Notes: generated by a model not told the origin, from the letters alone. DNA of 15,974 bases from Bifidobacteriaceae bacterium (GCA_031265345.1 JAISCU010000010.1:1-15974); one strand, 5' to 3'. Positions 1 through 6,897 are shown, numbered from the stretch's first letter. A program made the numbers and translations.

Positions 1-1125
1 CAGCACCCCCGTGACGATGTTCGCCAGACCGGTGCGAGCGCCATCGCCCACGCCGGCCGCTGATTCGATGTAGGCCGTGTTCGAGGAGACGCCGCCAGCG
101 CCGCCCGCGATGGCCGCCACCGAGTCGACAATGAGTATCTGCTTGGTCCTGGGCGGGTTGCCGCCTTTGTCCAGCAGCCCGCCTTCCGCGCCGATCGCCA
201 CCATCGTGCCCATGGTGTCGAAGAAATCGGCCAAGAGCAGCGAGAACACCATCAGCACCAAGGTCAGCAGACCGAGCTTCTGGAACGCGCCGATGATTGA
301 GAATTGCCCCAGGATCGAGAAGTCCGGGAGCTCGAACACGCCGGAGAACTTCGGCACGTTCAGGTTCCAACCGCCCGGGTTCTCGGCCGCCGACCCGAGT
401 TTGCCGATCGCCTCGACGATCACCGCCAGCACGGTGCCCGCGACTATCGCGATCAGCAGCGCTCCCCGAACCTTGCGCACCATCAGGATGATCGCTATCA
501 CCAAGCCGACCGAGAACACCAGCACCGGCCAGGTGCCCAGGGTCCCCGAGCCTCCCAGTTGCAGCGGCGTGCCGCTCGCCGGGGTCACGAACCGCGCGTC
601 GACCAGGCCGATCAGGGCGATGAACAGCCCTATGCCGACCGAGATGGCGATCTTCAGCTGCGCCGGGACGGCCTTGAAGACCGCCTCCCGGAAGCCGGTC
701 AGGACCAGGATCAGGATGATGATTCCTTCAAGCACCACCACGCCCATCGCGTCGGCGAAGCTCATGTCCGGCAGTTGCGCCAATGTGAAGGTGACTATGG
801 CGTTGATCCCCAACCCAGCGGCTATCGCCATCGGGAAGTTCGCCACCAGGCCCATCGTGATGGTCATGATCCCCGCGATCAGCGCGGTGCCGGCCGCCAC
901 ACTGGACAGGTCGGCTTCTTGGCCGCCGCCGATGAAACTGCCGGAACTGGAAGGAGCCCCGCCCAGGATGAGCGGGTTGAGCACGATTATGTAGCTCATG
1001 GCGAAGAAGGTGACGAGCCCGCCACGGATCTCTTGGCCAATGGTGGAGCCACGTTCGGTGATCTTGAAGAAACGGTCGATCGGCCCTTTGGGTCGGGCCT
1101 TGGAAGACGGTGCGGTCTTAGGCAT
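1..1125 (-). CDS. NCS2 family purine permease, AzgA/PbuG type (3' end outside window)
   Basis: This is a multi-pass membrane transporter that probably imports a purine base (adenine, guanine or hypoxanthine) by ion symport. The 375 residues in the window show AzgA-branch landmarks: the GLVTFFAMSYIIVLNP first helix (about 36-51), GLGINAIVTFTLAQ (about 104-117), GLFIALIGLVDARFV, FFDTMGTM (about 299-306) and NTAYIESAAG followed by GARTGLAN near the window edge. The ATG at 1125 is preceded by GGGAG with about 10 bases of spacing. The reading frame runs open through base 1, so the C-terminal part lies outside the window. It is divergent from the DUF2530 gene. Family assignment is firm. The exact substrate is inference, because AzgA-like proteins differ in base preference. 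Confidence 0.92.
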   Translation of the reverse strand, partial: MPKTAPSSKARPKGPIDRFFKITERGSTIGQEIRGGLVTFFAMSYIIVLNPLILGGAPSSSGSFIGGGQEADLSSVAAGTALIAGIMTITMGLVANFPMAIAAGLGINAIVTFTLAQLPDMSFADAMGVVVLEGIIILILVLTGFREAVFKAVPAQLKIAISVGIGLFIALIGLVDARFVTPASGTPLQLGGSGTLGTWPVLVFSVGLVIAIILMVRKVRGALLIAIVAGTVLAVIVEAIGKLGSAAENPGGWNLNVPKFSGVFELPDFSILGQFSIIGAFQKLGLLTLVLMVFSLLLADFFDTMGTMVAIGAEGGLLDKGGNPPRTKQILIVDSVAAIAGGAGGVSSNTAYIESAAGVGDGARTGLANIVTGVL

Positions 1126-1143
1126 ACCGGCGATTCTCCCAGA

Positions 1144-1159
1144 CCAGCGTCACCGCTGG
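1144..1159 (-). repeat. Short perfect hairpin in the permease leader
   Basis: CCAGCG-TCAC-CGCTGG is a 6-bp perfect inverted repeat with a four-base loop in the 87-base gap between the divergent permease and DUF2530 genes. In the permease transcript it lies about 20 bases before the start codon and just upstream of the GGGAG ribosome-binding site. It could affect translation or be a repressor half-site pair. There is no room for, and no sign of, a purine riboswitch core. Confidence 0.3.
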
Positions 1160-1212
1160 GAACCTCCGCACGGGAACGCGTTCGCCGGATCGCGGCTTGT
1201 TAGGATTTGGCC

Positions 1213-1428
1213 GTGACGACTTTGCCCCCTCCAGTTGTGATCAACCATCCCGTGGTCTTCGGCATCGGTACCGGACTATGGGCAATAGCCCTAGCTGTGA
1301 TGGTGGTCCTGGACCTGACCGGCACCTACCAGGCGCGCGTCTGGATCTGGGTTTGCGCCGTCGGGGTGGTGCTGGGGATCGCCGCCACGGTCTACTCGAA
1401 GTTCTCTTGGCGCGCCCGCCGCGACTAG
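1213..1428 (+). CDS. DUF2530 family small membrane protein
   Basis: A 71-residue protein with two hydrophobic helices (about 14-34 and 43-62), a PPPVVI N-terminal segment and a basic C-terminus (WRARRD). It resembles the actinobacterial DUF2530 family, whose function is unknown. I chose the GTG at 1213. The bases 1201-1206 (TAGGAT) just before it can be read either as a Shine-Dalgarno AGGA seven bases from the start or as a -10 box giving a leaderless message. A TTG two codons upstream is less likely. The gene is divergent from the purine permease and converges on the DUF3027 gene. The stop codons of the two converging genes overlap in the palindrome CTAG at 1425-1428. Confidence 0.75.
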   Translation: MTTLPPPVVINHPVVFGIGTGLWAIALAVMVVLDLTGTYQARVWIWVCAVGVVLGIAATVYSKFSWRARRD

Positions 1429-2216
1429 CTGTCCAGCGCCACCTGGACGATCGATGAATCGTCAACCATGGGGCTGTTGGCGGGCCATTGCGTGACGGTG
1501 CGGGCGACATCCGTCTCCGAGTGCGCGCCGCAGCCGTGGTCGTAGGACACGACTGAGCCGTCGCGGGGCGACCATTGGTTCGCGCAGACACCGAACACCG
1601 TGCCCAGGCTGCCAGCCAGCTGAGTAACGAAACCGCAGGTCGAGCAAGTGGCGACGGCTTTGATGGCCTCCGGCGCGGTCGGCCCGTGGACGCCCTCGTA
1701 CCAGCGCGTGGCGGCCTCGCCGCGGCCCTCGCGGGACAGAACCCTGGGGCGTCCGAGCCCTAGCTCCCAGATAGCCAACCGGTCGGCATCGTCCTCCCCG
1801 GTGGCGGCGTAACCGGGCTCGAGGCGCGGATCGTCCAAGATGTGCGGCAGGATGTCGCCGGGCCGGACGTCGCCCGGCTGCAAGCGGTCGGCCCAGGGGA
1901 CAAAGGTCGGCGCCAGCAGGGAGCCGTCGCCTGGCAGCAGCTCGGCCTCGGAGACGGTCGCGTGGCGCGCTCGCGGTACCCGCGACATGGTCACGGCCCA
2001 GACCCAGCCCACGTAGCCGGGCATAGCGCAGGCGAAGCGGAGCGTGCCGACGCGCTCGCCCTCCATGGTCAAACCCAGGTATTCGCCCACGTCGGCCGGA
2101 TTCGTGATCTCGGCCAGCGCTTGCCGTGCAAGTTCGAGCGAGTCTTCGGAAGCGAGGTACGGGTCGGCCTTGGGCCGTCGAGTCTTCAGAGCGGCCAGCG
2201 CTGTCCTGGGGCTCAC
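1425..2216 (-). CDS. DUF3027 family protein with conserved Cys cluster
   Basis: A 263-residue soluble protein of the actinobacterial DUF3027 family, function unknown. The C-terminal block is the family hallmark: CSTCGF (C191, C194), then GVCANQWSPRDG (C211) and VVSYDHGCGAHSE (C229). The four cysteines and nearby histidines suggest a metal-binding fold, which is an inference. The GTG start at 2216 overlaps the stop of the upstream cold-shock gene as GTGA, so the two are probably translationally coupled and share a promoter. The 3' end meets the DUF2530 stop codon. Constant pairing with a cold-shock protein hints at an RNA-related role, but nothing in the sequence proves it. Confidence 0.88.
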   Translation of the reverse strand: MSPRTALAALKTRRPKADPYLASEDSLELARQALAEITNPADVGEYLGLTMEGERVGTLRFACAMPGYVGWVWAVTMSRVPRARHATVSEAELLPGDGSLLAPTFVPWADRLQPGDVRPGDILPHILDDPRLEPGYAATGEDDADRLAIWELGLGRPRVLSREGRGEAATRWYEGVHGPTAPEAIKAVATCSTCGFVTQLAGSLGTVFGVCANQWSPRDGSVVSYDHGCGAHSETDVARTVTQWPANSPMVDDSSIVQVALDS

Positions 2217-2596
2217 GCTTCCAAGTCCCCCGCCACGGCCCGCAGCAACCCGGCGACCTTGGTGGCCAGGCGCCGATCTGGGTAGCGCCCCCGTCGCAGC
2301 GCGTTGGAGGTGTCGTCCAGCACCTTGATGAGGTCCTCGATGATCACCACCATGTCCTCGGGGTTCTTGCGGTGGGCCTTGGTGACCGAGGGCGGCGCCG
2401 AGGTCAACCTCACGGCCAGCGCCGACGGACCGCGCTTTCCGTCCGCCACGTCGTACTCGATCTTGGTGCCTGGGCGCAGCGTGGTCACGCCCGCTGGCAG
2501 GGCGCTGGCGTGCAGGAAGACGTCGCTGCCGTCCTCGCCGGTGACGAAACCGAAGCCACGGCCCTCGTCGAAGAACCTGACTTTGCCGGTGGGCAC
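2213..2596 (-). CDS. Cold-shock domain protein with C-terminal extension
   Basis: A single-stranded nucleic-acid binding protein acting as an RNA chaperone or regulator. Residues 1-65 form a cold-shock domain with GKVRFFDEGRGFGFVT (RNP1, residues 12-19) and DVFLHA (RNP2, residues 25-30). At 127 residues it is about twice a minimal Csp. The extra segment (about 66-127) is predicted mostly helical and rich in charged residues, a form seen in actinobacterial Csp proteins encoded beside DUF3027. The GTG start at 2596 has a full AGGAGG five bases upstream. The stop overlaps the DUF3027 start by four bases. Confidence 0.93.
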   Translation of the reverse strand: MPTGKVRFFDEGRGFGFVTGEDGSDVFLHASALPAGVTTLRPGTKIEYDVADGKRGPSALAVRLTSAPPSVTKAHRKNPEDMVVIIEDLIKVLDDTSNALRRGRYPDRRLATKVAGLLRAVAGDLEA

Positions 2597-2601
2597 GCGA
2601 G

Positions 2602-2607
2602 CCTCCT
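2602..2607 (-). promoter_or_regulatory. Strong ribosome-binding site of the cold-shock gene
   Basis: AGGAGG on the minus strand, five bases before the GTG at 2596. It fixes the start codon and predicts efficient translation of this gene, with DUF3027 behind it by coupling. Confidence 0.8.
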
Positions 2608-2736
2608 AGAAATATGAGCGGACGGAATCAGATCATCCAAGGCTACCCGGTCTGCGCGACCAGTGCCGTCCATGCCGGATTTGGCCCTACCAGGCGGCGC
2701 TCGGCGAGTCCCGGTCTGCCCAACTCGGACTTCGCG

Positions 2737-2780
2737 GCGTTCTGGGGACGAATCGGCGCCGCGCCGTGTCCCCAGAACGC
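2737..2780. repeat. Perfect 13-bp inverted repeat, 18-base loop
   Basis: GCGTTCTGGGGAC (2737-2749) is repeated exactly in inverted form as GTCCCCAGAACGC (2768-2780), with an 18-base GC-rich spacer. It lies in the 256-base non-coding gap between the divergent cold-shock and toxin-antitoxin genes, about 70 bases before the antitoxin start. There is no T-run after either arm, so it is not a standard terminator. It could be an operator, a remnant of a small mobile element, or a structured transcript. Confidence 0.75.
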
Positions 2781-2840
2781 GTTTCGCTCCAGTCCCGAGC
2801 GTCCCCTCCCTCGAACGCCGCCAGTCAGGTACTACTTGGT

Positions 2841-2846
2841 TATACT
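2841..2846 (+). promoter_or_regulatory. -10 box of the toxin-antitoxin operon (leaderless)
   Basis: TATACT lies six bases before the antitoxin ATG, so transcription would start at or next to the A of the start codon. No Shine-Dalgarno sequence fits in between. No good -35 box is seen, so an activator-free weak promoter or autoregulation by the antitoxin is likely. Confidence 0.6.
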
Positions 2847-2852
2847 ATTCAC

Positions 2853-3110
2853 ATGAAGACGGCCATCTCCGTGCCCGACGAGACCTTTGCCCGCGTGGAC
2901 ACCGCGTCTGCCCAACTGGGGGTGTCGCGGTCCAGGTTCTTCGCCGACGCCGCCGAGCTCTACCTGCGAGAACTCGCCAGCTCCGACCTGACCTCGCGCG
3001 CCAACCAGGCGCTACGTTCCGAGACGGAGGAATCTGCTGCCGAGTCCCGCGCGTTCGTGGCCGCTGGCACAGCCGCCATGCTCGCGCGGTGGGAGGTTGA
3101 TCCGTGGTGA
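2853..3110 (+). CDS. Ribbon-helix-helix antitoxin, MazE-like
   Basis: An 85-residue protein whose first ~42 residues (MKTAISVPDETFARVD then LGVSRSRFFADAAELYL) match the ribbon-helix-helix DNA-binding fold of mycobacterial-type MazE antitoxins. The rest (about 43-85) is Glu/Ala/Ser-rich and would be the flexible tail that binds and neutralises the toxin. The ATG at 2853 is chosen because it begins the conserved KTAISVPDE strand and sits six bases after TATACT. The gene overlaps the toxin start. By analogy with the family, antitoxin and complex probably repress their own promoter. Confidence 0.88.
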   Translation: MKTAISVPDETFARVDTASAQLGVSRSRFFADAAELYLRELASSDLTSRANQALRSETEESAAESRAFVAAGTAAMLARWEVDPW

Positions 3111-3451
3111 TCCATCGAGGCGACCTCTGGTGGTACGACTTCCCCGTCCCGGACGCGAGCCATGGCCCAGCGAAACGGCGGCCCGTGGCGGTCATCCAGG
3201 CCGGATGGCTCAATGAGTCCGAATTGGCAACCGTGATTGTGGCTTCTTTGACCGGCAACCCCACTGCCGCTCGTTTTCCGGGCAACGTGTTCGTGCCTCG
3301 GGGCGTGGCCGGCCTCCCCAAAGACTCAGTCATCCGTACGACTGAGCTGACCACGGTCGACCGCTACTTGCTGGTGGACCGCCTCGGCCAGCTTCCGCGC
3401 GACTTGATCCAGGAACTGGACCAAGGTATCCGGTTGGCTCTCGCCATTTGA
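3104..3451 (+). CDS. MazF/PemK family endoribonuclease toxin
   Basis: A 115-residue toxin of the MazF/PemK fold, expected to cleave RNA at short sequence motifs and halt growth unless bound by the antitoxin. Family features are RGDLWW at 5-10, the GPAKRRPVAVIQ loop-strand at 21-32 with the likely active-site arginine (R25 or R26), the VIVASLTGN strand at 44-52 and PKDSVIRTTELTTVD followed by LGQLP. The length is complete for the family. The start is GTG at 3104, with GGAGG seven bases upstream; a second GTG at 3107 would overlap the antitoxin stop as GTGA. Cleavage specificity cannot be read from the sequence. Confidence 0.9.
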   Translation: MVIHRGDLWWYDFPVPDASHGPAKRRPVAVIQAGWLNESELATVIVASLTGNPTAARFPGNVFVPRGVAGLPKDSVIRTTELTTVDRYLLVDRLGQLPRDLIQELDQGIRLALAI

Positions 3452-3606
3452 CCAGAGCCCGCAACGGCGGCTCGGGTCGCATCGTCAGAAAGGCCAGGCC
3501 GCCGATGCCGCGTGGCTGGCCGGCCGCGCCGCGCGAACCCGAGTGGAGGCCACGAGGCGACCGAGCGGCATCGTGCGACTGAGAACCCAAACGGAGTAAC
3601 TGTCCA

Positions 3607-3650
3607 TTCCCAGGGTTCTTCCAGGAATCTCCCAGGCGCCTCCCAGCCAA
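3607..3650 (+). repeat. Four direct repeats at exact 11-bp period (response-regulator box)
   Basis: The units TTCCCAGGGTT, CTTCCAGGAAT, CTCCCAGGCGC and CTCCCAGCCAA lie head to tail; the CCAG core starts at 3610, 3621, 3632 and 3643. An 11-bp period puts each core on the same face of the helix, as in sites bound by tandem OmpR/PhoB-type regulators. The array ends 18 bases before the response-regulator start, covering the -35 region, so autoregulation by the encoded regulator is the likely meaning. Confidence 0.75.
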
Positions 3651-3656
3651 ATGGGC

Positions 3657-3662
3657 CAGACT
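3657..3662 (+). promoter_or_regulatory. Possible -10 box of the OmpR-type two-component operon
   Basis: CAGACT lies six bases before the ATG at 3669, the spacing of a leaderless transcript. There is no convincing Shine-Dalgarno in front of the start. The hexamer is only a moderate match to the consensus. Confidence 0.35.
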
Positions 3663-3668
3663 GGACCT

Positions 3669-4397
3669 ATGACGCCGACTCCCGCCGCCAAACTGCTGGT
3701 GGTCGATGACGAGCCCAACATCCGCGATCTGCTGGCCACGTCGCTGAAATTCGCCGGGTTCGAGGTGGAGACGGCGGCCAGCGGCGGCCAGGCGGTGGCG
3801 AGCGTGATCGAGCACGACCCGGATCTGCTGGTGCTGGACGTGATGCTGCCGGACATGGACGGCTTCACGGTCACGCGGCGGCTGCGCGACCAGGGCAACG
3901 ACGTGCCGGTGTTGTTCCTGACCGCGCGCGACCAGATCGATGACAAACTGCACGGGCTGACCATTGGCGGCGACGACTACGTCACCAAGCCGTTCAGCCT
4001 CGAAGAGGTGATAGTGCGCATCAACGCGATCTTGCGACGCACCCGCGGCGTGGCGGCCGATGATGCCATCATCAGCGTGGGCGACCTGGAGCTGGACGAG
4101 GACTCGCACGAGGTCCGGCGCGCCGGGATCGAGATCAAGCTCTCGCCGACCGAGTTCAAGCTGCTCCGCTACCTGATGGTCAACGCCGGTCGCGTCCTGT
4201 CCAAAGCCCAGATATTGGACCACGTCTGGGACTACGGCTGGACCGGCGACAACGGCGTGGTCGAAAGCTACATCTCGTACCTGCGGCGCAAGCTCGACGT
4301 CCGCCCGGACGGCCCCGACGGCCCGGAGCTGCCGCCGCTCATCCAGACCAAATGGGGGTTCGGCTACCTCATCCGGGCGCCCCACGTCGAGTCCTGA
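3669..4397 (+). CDS. OmpR/PhoB family response regulator
   Basis: A 242-residue DNA-binding response regulator. The receiver domain (about 8-122) has the acidic pair D13/D14, phospho-acceptor D57 in VLDVMLPDMDG, T85 and K107 (DDYVTKPF). The winged-helix output domain (about 138-238) shows LSPTEFKLLRYLM, NAGRVLSKAQILDHVW and VESYISYLRRKLD, ending in WGFGYLI. The start ATG 3669 is preferred over ATG 3651, which would lie inside the repeat array. Its stop overlaps the kinase start by one base (TGATG). It probably activates or represses its own operon through the 11-bp repeats. It resembles the TcrA/PrrA group of actinobacterial regulators; the stimulus is unknown. Confidence 0.95.
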   Translation: MTPTPAAKLLVVDDEPNIRDLLATSLKFAGFEVETAASGGQAVASVIEHDPDLLVLDVMLPDMDGFTVTRRLRDQGNDVPVLFLTARDQIDDKLHGLTIGGDDYVTKPFSLEEVIVRINAILRRTRGVAADDAIISVGDLELDEDSHEVRRAGIEIKLSPTEFKLLRYLMVNAGRVLSKAQILDHVWDYGWTGDNGVVESYISYLRRKLDVRPDGPDGPELPPLIQTKWGFGYLIRAPHVES

Positions 4398-5878
4398 TGG
4401 CCGCCGTGGCGCACTTGGACGATGCCGCCGGGTCGTCTCCGGCCGGCGGCGCGGAGGTCAGCCCCGCCTCCGGCGCTCCGCAGCGAGCCGGCCAGCCCCT
4501 GGCCGTCAAGCTGGCCGTCATCATCGCCGCCTTGGTGGTCCTGGGGCTGTCCGCGAGCGGCACCATCACCACGGTGGTGCTGCGGCTGAAGCTCGTGGAC
4601 GAGGTCGACCGCCAGTTGGTCCAGTCCTTCACAACCTTGACCGAACGGGGCCAGCCGGACGCCGCGATGTCCGGCCCTTCCGATTACGTCCTGATGGTGT
4701 TCGGGTCCGATGGCGAGGTTGTCAGCCAGCGCGCCGGGATTGGCCATGACACTGCCAAACTGCCCGCCATCGAACGTCTGACCCCCAAGGAGGCGCGCGA
4801 CCGGAGCGACGAGCCGTTCACCGTCGGCTCGACTTCTGGCTCCGGCCAGTGGCGTTGTGTGACGGCGCTGGTCACCAGCCCGTTCGGCGCGCAACCTGTC
4901 CTGCTGGCCCTGCCGCTCGATTCGGTCGCCGCCACCACTCGGCAGACGGCCCTGTTGGTCGTTTGGCTGACCCTCGCGGTGGCGGTCGTGGCGACGACGG
5001 CTGGATATGCGATGGTGCGCCGGTCGCTGCGGCCGTTGCGAGAGGTGGAGCGGGCGGCGGCCCAGATCGCGGCTGGCGACCTGGCCACGCGGATGCCTTC
5101 CGCCCAACCCGGCACCGAAGTGGGGCATCTGACTGATTCGCTGAACGCGATGCTGACCCAGATCGAGGCGGCGTTCGCTGCGCAGAGCGCGTCCGAGGCG
5201 CGGATGCGCACCTTCGTCTCCGACGCCTCGCACGAGCTCCGCACGCCGTTGGCCGCCATCCGGGGCTATGCGGAACTGCACCGGCTGGGCGGCCTGGACG
5301 GGTCCGAGGCGGTCACTGGCGCGATGCGCCGCATCGAGGACGAGGCCACCCGGATGGGCGCGATGGTGGCCGACCTGTCGATCCTGACCCGCCTGGCGGA
5401 ATCGCCGTCGTTGCACTTGGCCCCGGTCGATCTGCTGGTGCTGGCCGCTGACGCGGTGGCGGACGCGAAGGCGCTGGACCCCGAGCGGGCCGTCACCCTG
5501 GTGGGGCAGCCCGGATTCGTCCAGCCCGTCATGGGCGACGAGACCGCTCTGCGCCGGGTCCTGACCAACCTGGTGGCCAACGCCGTCGCCTACACCCCGC
5601 CAGGCACGCCGCTCGAGTTGGCGGTCGGGGTTCTAGGCTCGCACCGTGCCGTCGTGGAAGTCCGCGACCACGGCACAGGCATCCCCGTGAACAAGCGGGC
5701 GGCCGTTTTCGACCGCTTCTTCCGTCTGGACGATTCCCGCTCGCGGGGCTCCGGTGGCACCGGACTGGGCCTGTCCATAGTCGCGGGCCTGGTCACCGCC
5801 CACGGCGGCCGGGTCGAGGTCGACGACACTCCCGGCGGCGGCGCCACCTTCCGAGTGATCCTCCCCAAGGCCCCGTGA
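4397..5878 (+). CDS. Membrane sensor histidine kinase (HAMP-HisKA-HATPase)
   Basis: A 493-residue sensor kinase and partner of the preceding regulator. After a Pro/Ala-rich cytoplasmic tail come TM1 (about 38-60), an extracytoplasmic sensor region of roughly 120 residues, TM2 (about 184-207), a HAMP segment starting RRSLRPLREVERAA (about 208-260), and a HisKA domain with phospho-acceptor H279 in SDASHELRTPLA. The ATPase domain shows the N box (NLVANAVAYTPPG), G1 (DHGTGIP), the F box (FDRFFRLD) and G2 (GGTGLGLSIV). The ATG at 4397 overlaps the regulator stop; an in-frame GTG at 4352 would lie inside the regulator and is unlikely. The sensor region has no motif I recognise. Confidence 0.95.
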   Translation: MAAVAHLDDAAGSSPAGGAEVSPASGAPQRAGQPLAVKLAVIIAALVVLGLSASGTITTVVLRLKLVDEVDRQLVQSFTTLTERGQPDAAMSGPSDYVLMVFGSDGEVVSQRAGIGHDTAKLPAIERLTPKEARDRSDEPFTVGSTSGSGQWRCVTALVTSPFGAQPVLLALPLDSVAATTRQTALLVVWLTLAVAVVATTAGYAMVRRSLRPLREVERAAAQIAAGDLATRMPSAQPGTEVGHLTDSLNAMLTQIEAAFAAQSASEARMRTFVSDASHELRTPLAAIRGYAELHRLGGLDGSEAVTGAMRRIEDEATRMGAMVADLSILTRLAESPSLHLAPVDLLVLAADAVADAKALDPERAVTLVGQPGFVQPVMGDETALRRVLTNLVANAVAYTPPGTPLELAVGVLGSHRAVVEVRDHGTGIPVNKRAAVFDRFFRLDDSRSRGSGGTGLGLSIVAGLVTAHGGRVEVDDTPGGGATFRVILPKAP

Positions 5879-6016
5879 TGCCACGGCCGAGGCCTCCCGG
5901 CGGGATTCGGGTTACCATGTCGGAGGGCCAGCCGATCTGGCCCGCTCCAGAGCCAGTCTTTGCCAACCTTTGGGACGATGGCCGGGAGTCCCCTACCAGC
6001 GAGGTGGCGACACACC

Positions 6017-6817
6017 ATGGGCCAGACCGAAGCGCCGGAATGGCTGCTCGCGGTCTGGTCCAGAGCCCTGGTCGAGGCGGGGTCGCGGGCGCCCCAGGGA
6101 GAGATCAGCCGACTGGGAGCCAAACTGATAGAACGCTGGGCGAACCCTGCCAGGCGGTTCCACGGCATCGGCCATCTGATAACCGTGCTGGAGAAGATAG
6201 ACGAACTGTCGCAGGAGGCCAGTTGCCCCTGCCTGGTCCGGTTGGCGGCCTTCTACCATGGGGCCGTCCTCACCGCCGTCGCGCCGCCCGGCCCACGCGC
6301 TTGGACCGAGGACGAGGCCGCGTCCGCCGCCCTGGCCCAGGGGCAGCTGCGCCACCTCGAACTGCCCGAGCCCAGGACTGAGCGCGTGTACCGGCTGATC
6401 ACCGGCCTCGGTGCCCGTCCCGAGCCGGTCGCGGACCCCGATCTGGGCGTTCTGTGCGACGCCGAGCGCGCCATCCTGGCCGCCGACCCGCGCGCCTACC
6501 GCGCCTATGCCGAGGCTCTGCGAGCCGAATGCGGGGACGGGGCCCCCGAGGCCATCCTGGAGAGCCGCATCGGCGTGCTGCGCGCCTGGCTGGGCAAGGA
6601 CCGGCTGTTCGTCACGTCCAGCACGGCGGCCTGGGAAGACGCCGCGCGCAACAACATCGAGGCCGAACTGGCGCGGGCCGCACGGGAACTGGCGGCCCTG
6701 GGCGCCCCCGCGCTCCATCCATCGGCGGGCCTGTCCTCGGCGGTCGCCGCCCACGGATCGCTGAGCGCCTCGGGGACGGTACCTTTTCGTGCCCAAACCA
6801 CGTTCGCAGACCAGTAA
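6017..6817 (+). CDS. COG4339-type HD-superfamily protein with altered active site
   Basis: A 266-residue protein resembling the predicted metal-dependent HD phosphohydrolases of COG4339. Matching blocks are RRFHGIGHLITVL (H49, H53; family form R-x-YH-x3-H), LAAFYHGAVL (H81; family form FHD), the D/E-A-x-SA segment EDEAASAALA at 98-107, VLCDAERAILA (D148; family form L-x-DADL-x-IL), YRAYAEALRAEC and the terminal AARNNIEAELA. The aspartate of the HD dyad is replaced by G82, and the usual T-x2-H histidine is absent (GLGARPEP). So it may be inactive or have changed chemistry. The ATG at 6017 has GAGGTG ten bases upstream. It stands alone, 138 bases after the kinase. The natural substrate of the family is not established. 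Confidence 0.72.
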   Translation: MGQTEAPEWLLAVWSRALVEAGSRAPQGEISRLGAKLIERWANPARRFHGIGHLITVLEKIDELSQEASCPCLVRLAAFYHGAVLTAVAPPGPRAWTEDEAASAALAQGQLRHLELPEPRTERVYRLITGLGARPEPVADPDLGVLCDAERAILAADPRAYRAYAEALRAECGDGAPEAILESRIGVLRAWLGKDRLFVTSSTAAWEDAARNNIEAELARAARELAALGAPALHPSAGLSSAVAAHGSLSASGTVPFRAQTTFADQ

Positions 6818-6832
6818 GACCGCAGGCCAGAC

Positions 6833-6897
6833 CCTGTGGATAACAGGTCCGTCCCCATTCCATGCCCAGAAGTGCCGCGCCGGGCCTCATCCACAGG
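6833..6897. repeat. Inverted pair of DnaA-box-like sequences
   Basis: CCTGTGGAT (6833-6841) recurs in inverted form as ATCCACAGG (6889-6897), 47 bases apart. The left copy contains TGTGGATAA, the exact complement of the DnaA box TTATCCACA, and is itself a palindrome, CCTGT-N5-ACAGG. The right copy reads TCATCCACA, one base off. They lie between the HD gene and the WXG100 gene, about 110 to 170 bases before the latter. They may bind DnaA or be an operator for the Esx gene. Confidence 0.45.

Noticed and set aside
77..1203. Plus-strand open frames of about 300 codons in the first kilobase
   Set aside because: They are antisense to the AzgA-type permease, whose minus-strand translation carries clear family motifs.
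1126..1212. Purine riboswitch before the NCS2 permease
   Set aside because: The gap is 87 bases with one small hairpin and none of the conserved junction sequences; a riboswitch would not fit.
2611..2616. CATATT on the minus strand as -10 box of the cold-shock gene, with TTGGAT upstream
   Set aside because: A start 6-7 bases downstream would fall inside the AGGAGG ribosome-binding site and destroy it.
3454..3475. GAGCC/GGCTC hairpin after the MazF gene as a terminator
   Set aside because: A 5-bp stem with a nine-base loop and no T-run is within chance in GC-rich DNA.
3651..3653. Upstream ATG as start of the OmpR-type regulator
   Set aside because: It directly abuts the 11-bp repeat array, has no ribosome-binding site and adds six residues outside the conserved receiver domain.
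3330..4385. Minus-strand open frame of 351 codons opposite the response regulator
   Set aside because: Shadow of the OmpR regulator; composition is typical antisense.
5867..5886. CCGTG-ATGC-CACGG hairpin after the sensor kinase as a terminator
   Set aside because: Only a 5-bp stem and no T-run follows.
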